A DNA stretch of 64,000 nucleotides from Cohnella lupini (GTDB lineage Bacteria; Bacillota; Bacilli; Paenibacillales; Paenibacillaceae): positions 837,920 to 901,919 of the forward strand of contig NZ_QRDY01000001.1 of assembly GCF_003386205.1 (NCBI RefSeq). The letters are read 5' to 3'. The translations under genes were made by a program, and so were the position numbers. The stretch's first letter is position 1. Every line of letters begins with the position of its first letter. Below are positions 50,996 through 59,907 of the stretch, piece by piece. The notes under the pieces are model-generated. The model made no database searches, had not been told where the DNA came from, and saw only the letters and a list, made by a program, of their open reading frames with translations.

Positions 50996-51826
50996 TCATT
51001 TAATCCCTGAATAGACGAAGGCTCGGACAATCTGCCTGGAGAAGAACGCGTAGACGACCAGGATCGGTCCGACCAAGACGGCGTTGCCTGCCATAATAAC
51101 GTGCCAGTTGGTGATGCCTTCCGTTTCTTTAAGAGCAGCGATGCCGAGCGTGAGCGGACGGATGGATACCGAGTCGGTCATGACCAGCGGCCAGAAATAA
51201 TCGTTCCAATGGCTGACGAAGCTGAACAGCGCGATGGTGGCCAGCGCCGGTCGGGACATCGGAATCATGATGCGCCAGATCAGCTTGAACTCGGTGGCAT
51301 TATCCAGCTTGGCGGATTCGATCAGCTCTTGAGGAATCTGCATGAAATATTGGCGGAGCAAGAAGATGCCGAAGGCATTCGTCATGAACGGGATAATCTG
51401 CGGCCACAACGTTCGGATGAGTCCCCAGTCTGCTAGCAGCAGATACACCGGAATGAAGGTTACCTGGGTGGGAATCATGAACGCCAGCAGCGTCATGCCG
51501 AAGAATAGAGGCTTACCTACGAACGAATATTTGGCGAAAGCGTAGGCTGCCGGAATCATAATGAGAAATTGCAGCACGATAATCGAGCCTGTAATGATCA
51601 GTGAATTTTTGGCATAGATGGCGAACGGTCCGCCATTCATCGCGCGCACGAAATTGTCCCATTGCGGCGATGCCGGAATCCATACCGGCGGAAAGCTCAG
51701 CGTTTCCTTCAGCGTCTGCAGCGCGGTCGACAGCATCCACAGAAAGGGGAAGATAAAAAACAGTCCCATCGCTATTTTCAGAATGACGCCGAGCCATCTC
51801 CCATAATTGAACTCCATCCTTTTCAT
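50996..51826 (-). CDS. ugpE: ABC permease, UgpE type
   Basis: 276 residues, six hydrophobic segments. Starts behind GAAGGGGAAT; the coupling motif is LIESAKLDNATEFKLIWRIMIPMSRPALA (about 161-189). It closes with the sequence FSRQIVRAFVYSGIK, typical of the E-type sugar/phosphate permeases. It forms the channel together with the A-type permease upstream. Confidence 0.85.
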   Translation of the reverse strand: MKRMEFNYGRWLGVILKIAMGLFFIFPFLWMLSTALQTLKETLSFPPVWIPASPQWDNFVRAMNGGPFAIYAKNSLIITGSIIVLQFLIMIPAAYAFAKYSFVGKPLFFGMTLLAFMIPTQVTFIPVYLLLADWGLIRTLWPQIIPFMTNAFGIFLLRQYFMQIPQELIESAKLDNATEFKLIWRIMIPMSRPALATIALFSFVSHWNDYFWPLVMTDSVSIRPLTLGIAALKETEGITNWHVIMAGNAVLVGPILVVYAFFSRQIVRAFVYSGIK

Positions 51827-51861
51827 GGCGTATTCCCCTTCACGATGGTGTTGTCCGATTT

Positions 51862-52740
51862 CTATTGATAATGCACTTTCCTGGACAGCAGGCGGAAGTA
51901 GACGAATGTCAGAAGTCCGATGATCGCCATCAAGGTCACGCCCGATGCCGCGGCATACCCGATATTGGTCGTTCGGTAGCTATAGATATAGTAGACAAGC
52001 GTAGTCGTGGCATCGTTAGGGCCGCCGCCGGTCATGATTTGCACGATATCGAACACCTTGAACGAGCCGATCGTCATGATGACGAGAATGAAGAACAGCT
52101 GCGGCGAAATGAGAGGCAGCGTAATTCGGAAGAAAACCTTGGCTCTGCTGGCATTATCCAGAGCAGCCGCCTCATAGATGCTAGGAGACACGTTGCGAAG
52201 CGCGGCGGAAATGATCAAGGCGTAATATCCGATCGCTTGCCACACGGCTACGATAATGACGGAAACGAGCGCCGTTCGGGAGCTTTGCAGCCAATGGGAA
52301 GGCGGAATGCCCAGCGATCGAAGCAACGCGTTCAGCATGCCGTGGCTCGGCTCCATCATCCACAGCCAGACGAGCGACACGGATACGATCGAGACGATAT
52401 GCGGGATGAAGATTCCGCCTTGAATGATTGCGTTCAGCCGGGTGTTGCGCTTCAGCCATAAGGCGGTAAGCAAAGCTAGAATCATCGTCAGCGCCACGAC
52501 TCCGACGGTATAGACGAGCGTGTTGCCGAGAGCCTTGTAGAAGTCGCCCCGAGTAAAAATCTGCTTATAGTTGTCAAACTCGACGTACTTGCTTTTCGCC
52601 CGGTTCATCAAGTTGTACTTGTAGAAGCTGAGATAGATCAGATATCCCATCGGATAGATGACGAAGGTGAGAATGCCCGCCATGGCCGGCGCAATCATGA
52701 CATAAGGCCGAATGCGATCCCACGTCGTACGATTAGCCAT
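51862..52740 (-). CDS. ugpA: ABC permease, UgpA type
   Basis: 292 residues, six hydrophobic segments. Coupling motif IYEAAALDNASRAKVFFRITLPLIS (about 193-217). The start overlaps the end of the ATPase gene by eight bases, suggesting translational coupling. It pairs with UgpE for uptake of the phosphorylated substrate. Confidence 0.88.
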   Translation of the reverse strand: MANRTTWDRIRPYVMIAPAMAGILTFVIYPMGYLIYLSFYKYNLMNRAKSKYVEFDNYKQIFTRGDFYKALGNTLVYTVGVVALTMILALLTALWLKRNTRLNAIIQGGIFIPHIVSIVSVSLVWLWMMEPSHGMLNALLRSLGIPPSHWLQSSRTALVSVIIVAVWQAIGYYALIISAALRNVSPSIYEAAALDNASRAKVFFRITLPLISPQLFFILVIMTIGSFKVFDIVQIMTGGGPNDATTTLVYYIYSYRTTNIGYAAASGVTLMAIIGLLTFVYFRLLSRKVHYQ

Positions 52741-53821
52741 GCCGCTGCCCCCTCAGACGATCCATGTAACCTGCGTAATCGGGTTCGCTCTCTAGAAGGC
52801 GGCTGCCGTCGGCCGCGAAGAGAAAAATCCGCGAAGCGTCGACGCGAAGCTGCACCTCTTGGTCGAAAGCATATTGATCGTCCGCCGACTTCACCATGTA
52901 GGACCGATCGCCGCTCTTGATTTGGTAGATCGTTTCCGATCCGAGCATCTCCCGGGTAGCGACCGTGCCGCGGACGGACCACTGCGGCGTGTTCGTGTTC
53001 AAGTTCGTTTCCGGCGACTGCGATTGCGTCTGAGACTGCGATAATAGAGCTGCCTCCGGACGAAATCCGAATTTGATTCCGTTCGCGCCAAGCTCGTACA
53101 CGTTCATCGGAGGTACCCCCATGAACTGGGCCGTGAACTGATTGCCGGGCTGCCGATAGATGACTTCCGGGGCGGCTTCCTGCTGAATGACACCGCCGTT
53201 CATCAGAACGATACGGTCGGCCATCGACATCGCTTCGACTTGATCGTGAGTCACGTAGACGAAGGTGACGCCGAGCTTCTTATGCAGCTCGATCAGCTCG
53301 ATTCTCATCTGACCTCGAAGCTTGGCGTCGAGATTGGAGAGAGGCTCGTCCATGAGAAACACGGCCGGCTTCTTCACCATGGCCCGGGCAAGCGCTACGC
53401 GCTGTCGCTGTCCGCCGGATAACGTGGAAGGCTTACGGTCCAGATAATCCTTCAGGCCGACCGTCTCGCTGATGCTCTCCACCAGCTCGATTCGTTCGGA
53501 TCGTTTGACTTTATTGTTTTTCAAGCCGAATTCGATGTTTTCCCGCACCGACATCGTCGGATACAACGCGTAATTCTGGAAGACCATCGCCACGCCCCGT
53601 TGACCGGGAGCTAAGTTGGAGACATCCTTGCCGCCGATCCGAACGGAACCCGAAGTCTGAAGGTCAAGTCCGGCGATCATCCGCAGCAAGGTCGTTTTGC
53701 CGCAGCCCGAAGGGCCGACAAGCACGGTGAAGCTTCCGTCCTCGATCGTTAAATCCAAGCGATCAATGACCGCGGTCTTATCGAATACTTTCGTTACTTG
53801 AACCAGTTCAATGGACGCCAT
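52733..53821 (-). CDS. ugpC: ABC transporter ATPase, UgpC/MalK type
   Basis: 362 residues. Walker A GPSGCGKT (36-43), Q-loop in MVFQNYALYP, signature LSGGQRQR, Walker B VFLMDEPLSNLDA and H-loop THDQ are all present, followed by the MalK-type regulatory domain. A Ser-Gln-rich stretch (SQSQTQSQSP) in the C-terminal region is caused by a short DNA repeat and is unusual for the family. It powers the UgpAE importer and might also serve the two ATPase-less importers in this window, though that is only a guess. Confidence 0.9.
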   Translation of the reverse strand: MASIELVQVTKVFDKTAVIDRLDLTIEDGSFTVLVGPSGCGKTTLLRMIAGLDLQTSGSVRIGGKDVSNLAPGQRGVAMVFQNYALYPTMSVRENIEFGLKNNKVKRSERIELVESISETVGLKDYLDRKPSTLSGGQRQRVALARAMVKKPAVFLMDEPLSNLDAKLRGQMRIELIELHKKLGVTFVYVTHDQVEAMSMADRIVLMNGGVIQQEAAPEVIYRQPGNQFTAQFMGVPPMNVYELGANGIKFGFRPEAALLSQSQTQSQSPETNLNTNTPQWSVRGTVATREMLGSETIYQIKSGDRSYMVKSADDQYAFDQEVQLRVDASRIFLFAADGSRLLESEPDYAGYMDRLRGQRHG

Positions 53822-53868
53822 AAGAACCTCCTTGATGAGTTGCTTCGGACTAACGCATGGTTGCTCGT

Positions 53869-54630
53869 TTAGACGGTGTGAACCGTAATTCCGCTATCGC
53901 GAAAAGGCTGAAGATCCTGCTCGGAGGCTTCTTTACCCGTAATCAACGTGTGTATGGCGCTATTAGGTGCGACCGTATGGAGGGACAGCTTGCCGATCTT
54001 GGTGTTATCCGTCACGACGATGATCTCCCTGGCAGCCCGAATCATTCCTTGCTTGGCCGGAACTAACGGAGCTTCGGGATGCATCAGGCCGTATTGGGGA
54101 TGAAGCGCGGGAATCCCGATGAACGCCTTCAGAGTATGAAGGGAGCCGAGCACATGATCCGTGAACATTCCGTTCAGCATATAGCTCGACGGATACAGCT
54201 CGCCTCCGGTTAATATGACCTTGATTCTTGGAGCGTCGCGAAGCTCGGCGGCCACGTTCATATCGTTGGTCACGACCGTGATGTTCGAGCGTTGGACCAG
54301 GTTCTTGGCAATGTGCAGCGTTGTCGTGCCGGAATCGATAATAATGTGATCTCCGTCCTGAACGAGGCTGGCGGCCATCTTGCCGATTCTCATCTTCTGG
54401 TCGAGATTTTGCGTGGAGCGCTCGGAGAAGGAAGGCTCGTCGTTGGTCCACTGTTCGAAAATAACGCCGCCATGCGTTCTCCTGAATATTCCTTCGCTTT
54501 CGATTTCTCCAAGATCTCTTCTGATCGTTGCTTCATGTACGTTGAATTCCCGGGCTAACGTGCTGACCGTCGCCGTATTGTACTGTCTGACGTAATCCAC
54601 GATCCGTTGCTTTCTTTCCGCGGCTAACAT
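53869..54630 (-). CDS. DeoR/GlpR family transcriptional regulator
   Basis: 253 residues from the ATG at 54628-54630, behind GGGAGAAGAG; an upstream start would add 16 odd residues. The helix-turn-helix is ERKQRIVDYVRQYNTATVSTLAREF with VHEATIRRDLGEIE, and the C-terminal domain has IIDSGTTTLHIAKNL, the sugar-phosphate-sensing pocket of the family. It most likely represses this operon and is induced by glycerol phosphate, matching the GlpR-like palindrome at 55923-55950. Confidence 0.88.
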   Translation of the reverse strand: MLAAERKQRIVDYVRQYNTATVSTLAREFNVHEATIRRDLGEIESEGIFRRTHGGVIFEQWTNDEPSFSERSTQNLDQKMRIGKMAASLVQDGDHIIIDSGTTTLHIAKNLVQRSNITVVTNDMNVAAELRDAPRIKVILTGGELYPSSYMLNGMFTDHVLGSLHTLKAFIGIPALHPQYGLMHPEAPLVPAKQGMIRAAREIIVVTDNTKIGKLSLHTVAPNSAIHTLITGKEASEQDLQPFRDSGITVHTV

Positions 54631-54655
54631 ATTCTCTTCTCCCTTGATTTTCGAA

Positions 54656-55861
54656 TTAAGGTGCGATCTCACGCTCATTGAATGCTCTTAGCAGCGTATA
54701 CCTGTCGGGACGGACATGGTGGGCTTCCTTCAGGCTGCGCTCGATCAGCTCTTGCTCTACGGAAAGTTGCTCGATGGTAGCCGGTCCGCCAACTTGCCGT
54801 AACAGATCGCGAAGCGTTAGCTCGTCCGGAATTTGCTGGCTATGTCTCGCGATTTCAACCCAATTGGAAGCCATTCGAGCATCTTTGCTATTCTTGTCGT
54901 CGGTATTCCATCTCTCAGGGCCTTCCGAGATAATCCGGTGATAGAGCTTGCTGATGTGCGCGGACGCGACGCCGACCTTGGCTCCGTGAAGGAGCTGCCG
55001 TCTACCGAGGCGAAGAAATTCCATTTCGATGTAGTGCGACAGATGGTGCTCCGCTCCCGAAGCGGGATGGGACTGACCGAACAGCAGCATGGCGAGCCCG
55101 GATTCGATCAATGCCGTGATTAACGTATGGATTCCTTCTTCTCGGCCCAAGGCGATGCTGTCGGCTTCGTTCACGCAGCTCATCAACGCTTCCCGAGTGA
55201 TGTCCGCGGCGGTCTGCAGATAAGGCTCGTCGGCGACGATCGCTCCGAATTTCCAATCGAACAACGAGGTGAATTTGCCGAGCATATCCCCGAAACCCGC
55301 TACGATTAACGCCGGCGGGCTACCCGACAAAATATCCATATCCGCGAAAATAGCGCTAGGTCCGATCGCCGGGATGGTGAGCTTCTCTCCGCGCACCAAG
55401 ATGGGGGCTCCCTTCGAATTAAAGCCGTCCACCGACGGAGCGGTGGGGACCGAGACGAACGGAATCCTCGACGTGAAGGCGCAATATCTCGCGATATCAT
55501 GAATCGTGCCTCCTCCGACCGCGACGACGGCTTCCGCCTTGACTCGCTGAATGTCGAGCAGAAGCTGCACGATCGAAGCTTCGTCGGCGACGACGTCTCC
55601 CGCCGAAGACGGTTTAATGATCGTGACGTTCGGCCGGATGCCGACGCGGGAGAGCAGCGTTTCTAGCGCATGGCCCGCGGCTTCATAGGTAAGGGCATCC
55701 ACCGCTATGGCGATCGTTCGGAGCGCTTTCTCCTCCAGGTAAGGAGCGATCTCCTTCAATGCTCCGGCCTCGATCATAATTTTATCGAGATCAACGGCTT
55801 GTCTGGAACGATGGTCCAGAACGGCCGCTTTGCGTTTGATTTTCGCTAATAGTTCAGACAT
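54656..55861 (-). CDS. egsA: sn-Glycerol-1-phosphate dehydrogenase, EgsA/AraM type
   Basis: 401 residues. NAD-binding signature VVAVGGGTIHDIARYCAF; three metal ligands are visible as Asp in GFGDMLGKF, His in SGAEHHLSHYIEME and His in LLHGAKVGVASAHIS. The family interconverts dihydroxyacetone phosphate and sn-glycerol-1-phosphate, the archaeal enantiomer. In Bacillus subtilis the product feeds heptaprenylglyceryl phosphate synthesis with PcrB. Here, as first gene of a glycerol-phosphate uptake operon, a catabolic role oxidising imported glycerol-1-phosphate to DHAP seems more likely. Confidence 0.9.
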   Translation of the reverse strand: MSELLAKIKRKAAVLDHRSRQAVDLDKIMIEAGALKEIAPYLEEKALRTIAIAVDALTYEAAGHALETLLSRVGIRPNVTIIKPSSAGDVVADEASIVQLLLDIQRVKAEAVVAVGGGTIHDIARYCAFTSRIPFVSVPTAPSVDGFNSKGAPILVRGEKLTIPAIGPSAIFADMDILSGSPPALIVAGFGDMLGKFTSLFDWKFGAIVADEPYLQTAADITREALMSCVNEADSIALGREEGIHTLITALIESGLAMLLFGQSHPASGAEHHLSHYIEMEFLRLGRRQLLHGAKVGVASAHISKLYHRIISEGPERWNTDDKNSKDARMASNWVEIARHSQQIPDELTLRDLLRQVGGPATIEQLSVEQELIERSLKEAHHVRPDRYTLLRAFNEREIAP

Positions 55862-55922
55862 TGCGTCATTCTTCCTCTCCGTTGCGTTCGTTCGGATCCT
55901 GTCTTTCGTCTAGAATCCTGCT

Positions 55923-55950
55923 ATGCTCGATAATGCGCAATATCGAACAT
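55923..55950. promoter_or_regulatory. GlpR-like operator
   Basis: ATGCTCGATA (55923-55932), 8-base spacer, TATCGAACAT (55941-55950). The right arm matches the E. coli GlpR half-site; the left arm has one mismatch. It lies about 60 bp upstream of the dehydrogenase start, on the promoter side. Confidence 0.65.
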
Positions 55951-56008
55951 TTGATGATCGAAATTACTCATTAACGCTCGTTTGTGACTTCATTAAAACA
56001 TTTGATTG

Positions 56009-56018
56009 TTTTCGAAAA
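56009..56018. promoter_or_regulatory. TTTTCGAAAA palindrome
   Basis: An exact 10-bp palindrome further upstream in the same intergenic region, sharing the TCGAA core with the GlpR-like operator. Confidence 0.35.
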
Positions 56019-56155
56019 ATCAACTCGAGCGGGTTGAAATGTAAATCTAGTAACGGATGGCATGGAATTTCAATGGAAAACTAAACTGCGCCCGATAATA
56101 ATTACCATTATTTGCATAGTAACGCGCACGATCTCCGTAAAAATACGACTCTTCA

Positions 56156-56169
56156 TGTAAGCGCTTTAG
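56156..56169 (+). promoter_or_regulatory. Possible cre (CcpA) site
   Basis: TGTAAGCGCTTTAG resembles the cre consensus TGWAARCGYTWNCA except for the last two bases. It lies about 50 bases before the surface-protein start, suggesting carbon catabolite control. Confidence 0.4.
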
Positions 56170-56219
56170 ACTTAATATCAGAGATGAGATTATTTACCAT
56201 TATGAGGAGGCAAATGTTC

Positions 56220-57023
56220 ATGACAAGCTTGTTAAAGAAGAAGTCTTTAAGATTGTCGATTTCCTTGCTCGTTGCATTGAATTTACTGCTCGCTTCCGCG
56301 ATGACCGCTATGGCCGCCGACGATCTCGTGTTCGACAGCTACGATCGCGGAGCCTTAGCCGACTTCGCAAGCTCGAAGGTAGGCGCCCAATGGACCGGCG
56401 GCGACGCGGGCAAAAGCGCGACGGTAGACGGAAACGCGCTGAAGCTGGAGTACGCGAGCAAAGGCTGGTTCGGCACGGGCGGCGGAATCGATGCCAGCGC
56501 TTATAAATATTTGAAAATCAGAATCAAAGGCGCAGCCGGCGGCGAGGGAGCGGACTTCGACCTCAACTACGCGGTTGGCGAAACCGTCAAGACGATCGGC
56601 AAGAACTTCGCCGACCTGTCCGGCGTGGCGATCACGAAGGAGTATCAAGACATTTACATCGACTTGGCTGCCAATAAGATCGATCCGGGCATTCAAGCGC
56701 TGCATTTCAATTTCCTCGACGGGAAGAGCGGAACGATCTGGATCGACGATATCGCCTTCACCTCGATGGCGGGCGCCGCTGCGGAACCTGCTGTCGAAGA
56801 AGAAACGACGACTACCGATGCGGCCGAGCCGACCGATGCGGTAACGGAGGAAACTACACCTGCGGCGGAAGAACCTGCGGTTGATGCCGAAGCCGGAGCC
56901 GAAGCCAATCCGAAGACCGGCGATTCGATGAACGTTACGATGTACGCTTCTCTTGCCCTGCTATCGGGAGCTGCCGTGCTTGTTTTCATGGTGAAAGCGA
57001 GGAACGCTCAACGCAAATCTTAA
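56220..57023 (+). CDS. Sortase-anchored surface protein with NPKTG signal
   Basis: 267 residues from ATG 56220, 9 bases behind GAGGAGG. Signal peptide (about 1-33), then a beta-sandwich domain (about 35-185) resembling carbohydrate-binding modules (FDSYDRGALADFASSKVGAQ, GTIWIDDIAF). A Glu/Thr/Pro-rich stalk (about 187-228) leads to NPKTG (about 230-234), a hydrophobic helix and a basic tail, a complete sorting signal. The sortase gene lies 109 bp downstream, so the two probably form a dedicated pair. The ligand is unknown. Confidence 0.75.
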   Translation: MTSLLKKKSLRLSISLLVALNLLLASAMTAMAADDLVFDSYDRGALADFASSKVGAQWTGGDAGKSATVDGNALKLEYASKGWFGTGGGIDASAYKYLKIRIKGAAGGEGADFDLNYAVGETVKTIGKNFADLSGVAITKEYQDIYIDLAANKIDPGIQALHFNFLDGKSGTIWIDDIAFTSMAGAAAEPAVEEETTTTDAAEPTDAVTEETTPAAEEPAVDAEAGAEANPKTGDSMNVTMYASLALLSGAAVLVFMVKARNAQRKS

Positions 57024-57132
57024 GAAAGGAATAGTGGATATCCGGAATCCGCATAACCTGTAAAGGGCTATGCGGATTCTTGGGTACAACGGTCCGATTG
57101 ACAAATGGGTTAATAAGAGAGGGGGCGTTGGC

Positions 57133-57951
57133 ATGTGGAGAGGGAGAGGATGGGCGTACTACGGCATAACGGCGGCTTGCGCGGCTATTTTCCTATTCTC
57201 GGCGTTCAAGATCGCCTTCTACTATGCGGACGCTCGAGCAAGCAGCAAGCAGATGAACGAAGCGAGGACGTATTATCACGAGAAAACAATGGTGCAGCAG
57301 AAGAGGAAGGAAGCCGTCATACCCGTTGCCACGCCCGAGTCTATTGCTATTGCCGTAGCATCGGAGATACCCGTACCCGTTAAGTTGCGCATACAAGATC
57401 GGTTCAAGCCGCTTCTGGAGATGAACGAGGATGTCATCGGTTGGATCCATATCGACGATACCGTCATCGACTACCCTGTCCTTCAAGGCGATGATAATGA
57501 ATATTACCTGAACAAGGATCTCGATCGGAAAGATAACGTTAACGGCAGTATTTTCATGGATTACCGGAATCGAATCGACGCTCAAGAAAAGCACTTGATC
57601 CTCTACGGCCACAACATGAAGAACAAATCCATGTTCATGGCTCTATTGAATTACGAAAGCAGATGGTTCTTCCAGAACCATTCGATCATAGCGTTCGATA
57701 CGTTGTACGATAGTCGCAAGTTGCAAGTATTCTCCGCGTACTTCACGGATGCGAGCGACGATTATATCCGTACGGACTTCAAGACGGATAGCGACTATAA
57801 GGACTTCCTCGTCTCCCTGCGAGAAAAGTCGCTACATAAGACCGATATCTCGGTTGACGAGAACGATACGATCCTGACTCTCTCGACTTGCTCGAATACG
57901 AACGACGAAGCGAGGTTCGTCGTTCATGCTAAGCTGATGGATTCTCTCTGA
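57133..57951 (+). CDS. srtB: Class B sortase
   Basis: 272 residues from ATG 57133, behind AGAGGGGG. One membrane helix (about 10-30), then the sortase barrel: the catalytic His160 in LILYGHN, Cys253 in LTLSTC and Arg261 in EARFVVHAKL, plus the class B features (IDYPVLQGDDNEYYLNKDL, long insertion before the Cys). It would cleave and attach the NPKTG protein encoded upstream to the cell wall. Confidence 0.9.
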   Translation: MWRGRGWAYYGITAACAAIFLFSAFKIAFYYADARASSKQMNEARTYYHEKTMVQQKRKEAVIPVATPESIAIAVASEIPVPVKLRIQDRFKPLLEMNEDVIGWIHIDDTVIDYPVLQGDDNEYYLNKDLDRKDNVNGSIFMDYRNRIDAQEKHLILYGHNMKNKSMFMALLNYESRWFFQNHSIIAFDTLYDSRKLQVFSAYFTDASDDYIRTDFKTDSDYKDFLVSLREKSLHKTDISVDENDTILTLSTCSNTNDEARFVVHAKLMDSL

Positions 57952-58057
57952 AGTTTGCGTAGACCGTATTGTTAAATATATGATGAACGCAGGATATCAA
58001 GGCTCGGCGAAGAAAATAATAAAGACAAGATCGACCGGGAAGCGGAAGTGATAACTG

Positions 58058-58729
58058 GTGAAAATTTGCATCGTAGAAGACAATGACGTGATTCGGGACG
58101 AGCTGAAGGTCTTTTTATCGAAATACGACTATGAAGTTACGGCTCCGACGAATTTCGGCGAAGTTACGGAGTACATCGAGAAAGAAGCTCCCGATTTAAT
58201 CATATTGGATATTAATCTACCCATGTTTGACGGATATCATATATGCAGAGAGGTTAGAAAAAAATCGGATATTCCCATCATCATCGTTACGAGCCGGGAT
58301 AGCGAAATGGACGAGTTGATGAGCATGAATTTAGGGGCGGACGATTTTATTACGAAGCCCTATAATACGCAAATTCTGTTGGCCCGCATAGCTTCCATAT
58401 TAAAGAGAACATACGGAACCGAGAGCAAGCTGCAGGATACTCTGCTGTACCATGATTTAAAGCTTAATTTGTCCAATGGTACGATTGCTTACAAAGACAA
58501 TACGCTGGAAGTAACCAAGAACGAACTGAAGATCCTTGCCTACCTAATCAAAAACAAAGGCAAAATCGTGCCGCGAGAAGATTTGATCGACTTCATGTGG
58601 AGCTCGAATATTTTTATCGACGACAATAACTTGTCGGTGAATATCACCCGGCTTAGAAAAAAACTCGAAGAAGTCGGCTTGCAGGAAAGTATTGAAACCA
58701 GACGCGGATTAGGATATATCATGCCATGA
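58058..58729 (+). CDS. bceR: Response regulator, OmpR family (BceR-like)
   Basis: 223 residues. GTG start behind GGAAGTG. Receiver domain (1-120) with phosphorylation site Asp51 (LIILDINLPMFDGY), Thr78 and Lys100 (DDFITKPYN), followed by a winged-helix OmpR-type DNA-binding domain (about 130-223). The gene order RR-HK-ABC defines Bce-type antimicrobial peptide modules; this regulator probably activates the transporter operon downstream. Stop overlaps the kinase start (ATGA). Confidence 0.9.
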   Translation: MKICIVEDNDVIRDELKVFLSKYDYEVTAPTNFGEVTEYIEKEAPDLIILDINLPMFDGYHICREVRKKSDIPIIIVTSRDSEMDELMSMNLGADDFITKPYNTQILLARIASILKRTYGTESKLQDTLLYHDLKLNLSNGTIAYKDNTLEVTKNELKILAYLIKNKGKIVPREDLIDFMWSSNIFIDDNNLSVNITRLRKKLEEVGLQESIETRRGLGYIMP

Positions 58730-59730
58730 GGATAAGAGATTACTTAAAGGACCGATTCTTGTTCTTAACTGCTAATGTCATTTTATTTATAATTATGTGC
58801 TGGGTATTGATACACTTTTATGAAGGGATTTACTTGATCGCTATTTTCTTTTGCTTATGGTTTGTGCCGCTACTGTCATACATGGTCCGGGAGCTTCTCA
58901 ATAACAAGAAATATTACGATGAAATGACGAGTGTGCTGGACCATTTAGACAGAAAATATTTGTTGCCCGAGGTTACGAAGGAGCCTCCGTATTTAGAAGG
59001 TAAGCTTACGCATCAATTATTGAAAGAAACCAGTAAAGCTATGCATGAAAACGTAAACAAGTATCGGGATATGCAAACGGAATACAGGGAATATATCGAA
59101 ACCTGGGTGCATGAGGTGAAAACGCCGATCGCATCGTCGAAGCTCATTATCGATAATAACGACAATCCCGCGATGAAAGCTATAGATTATGAATTAAAGA
59201 AAATAGAAGGTTATGTTGAGCAGGTGCTATATTACTCCAGAAGTAACCATGTAAGTAAAGATTTTATTGTCAGAAAAGTGTCGTTAAAGTCGGTAGTAGC
59301 CAATGTCATCAAGAGGAATTCGAGGGATTTCATTAATAAAAAGATCGCGATAAATATCGATGACGTGGAGGGAACGGTATTCAGCGATGCCAAGTGGCTG
59401 GAGTTCATCATCCATCAAATCATCGGCAATTCGATTAAATATGGCAAGTCGGGGGATGGGAAGGTTACCGTATACTCAACCAAGGATATCCATAATATCG
59501 TCTTAACGATCGAGGATAACGGCATAGGCATTATTGATCGAGACCTAAGTCGAGTTTGGGAAAACGGCTTTACCGGCGAGAATGGACGGCTCTTCAGCAG
59601 ATCTACGGGAATCGGACTTTATTTGTGCAAAAGCCTTTGCGCGAAGCTTGGACTTGGCATTTCGTTAACTTCGCAGGCTGGCGCAGGAACTAAGGTCAGT
59701 ATCCGGTTTCCAATGAAAGAAGCCCTCTAA
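58726..59730 (+). CDS. bceS: Intramembrane-sensing histidine kinase (BceS-like)
   Basis: 334 residues. Two closely spaced membrane helices (about 12-32 and 36-55) with almost no extracellular loop, typical of intramembrane-sensing kinases. His129 in ETWVHEVKTPIASS is the phosphorylated residue; the ATP-binding domain has EDNGIGIIDRD and STGIGLYLCKSL. In Bce systems such a kinase has no input domain of its own and is activated through the transporter. Confidence 0.9.
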   Translation: MRIRDYLKDRFLFLTANVILFIIMCWVLIHFYEGIYLIAIFFCLWFVPLLSYMVRELLNNKKYYDEMTSVLDHLDRKYLLPEVTKEPPYLEGKLTHQLLKETSKAMHENVNKYRDMQTEYREYIETWVHEVKTPIASSKLIIDNNDNPAMKAIDYELKKIEGYVEQVLYYSRSNHVSKDFIVRKVSLKSVVANVIKRNSRDFINKKIAINIDDVEGTVFSDAKWLEFIIHQIIGNSIKYGKSGDGKVTVYSTKDIHNIVLTIEDNGIGIIDRDLSRVWENGFTGENGRLFSRSTGIGLYLCKSLCAKLGLGISLTSQAGAGTKVSIRFPMKEAL

Positions 59731-59816
59731 TTATTGTAAGAAGGAAGAGATTTGTTTCTGCCCGTAGGCGGATTCAAGTCTTTTTTTGTTACGTCGAAGC
59801 CGGGTTACTTGTTAAG

Positions 59817-59880
59817 TGACAAAATTGCAAGGTTCATGAAACGTAAGTCGATATGTCGATTCCGTCATGCAAAGTAAAAT
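59817..59880 (+). promoter_or_regulatory. Candidate BceR box and promoter
   Basis: TGACA-AAAT-TGCAA (59817-59830) resembles the TNACA-N4-TGTAA motif described for BceR-like regulators, with one mismatch. TAAAAT (59875-59880) is a plausible -10 with a poor -35, consistent with activator dependence. Confidence 0.5.
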
Positions 59881-59907
59881 AAGCTTATTCAATCGAGGAG
59901 GTTCAAA

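Noticed and set aside
51865..52461. 198-codon plus-strand open frame antisense to ugpA
   Set aside because: The opposite strand encodes a permease with a proper coupling motif; the plus frame is Arg/His-rich and has no homology I recognise.
52990..53060. SQSQTQSQS stretch in UgpC as a tandem repeat locus
   Set aside because: The repeat is short and in frame; it is recorded in the gene entry and not treated as a separate element.
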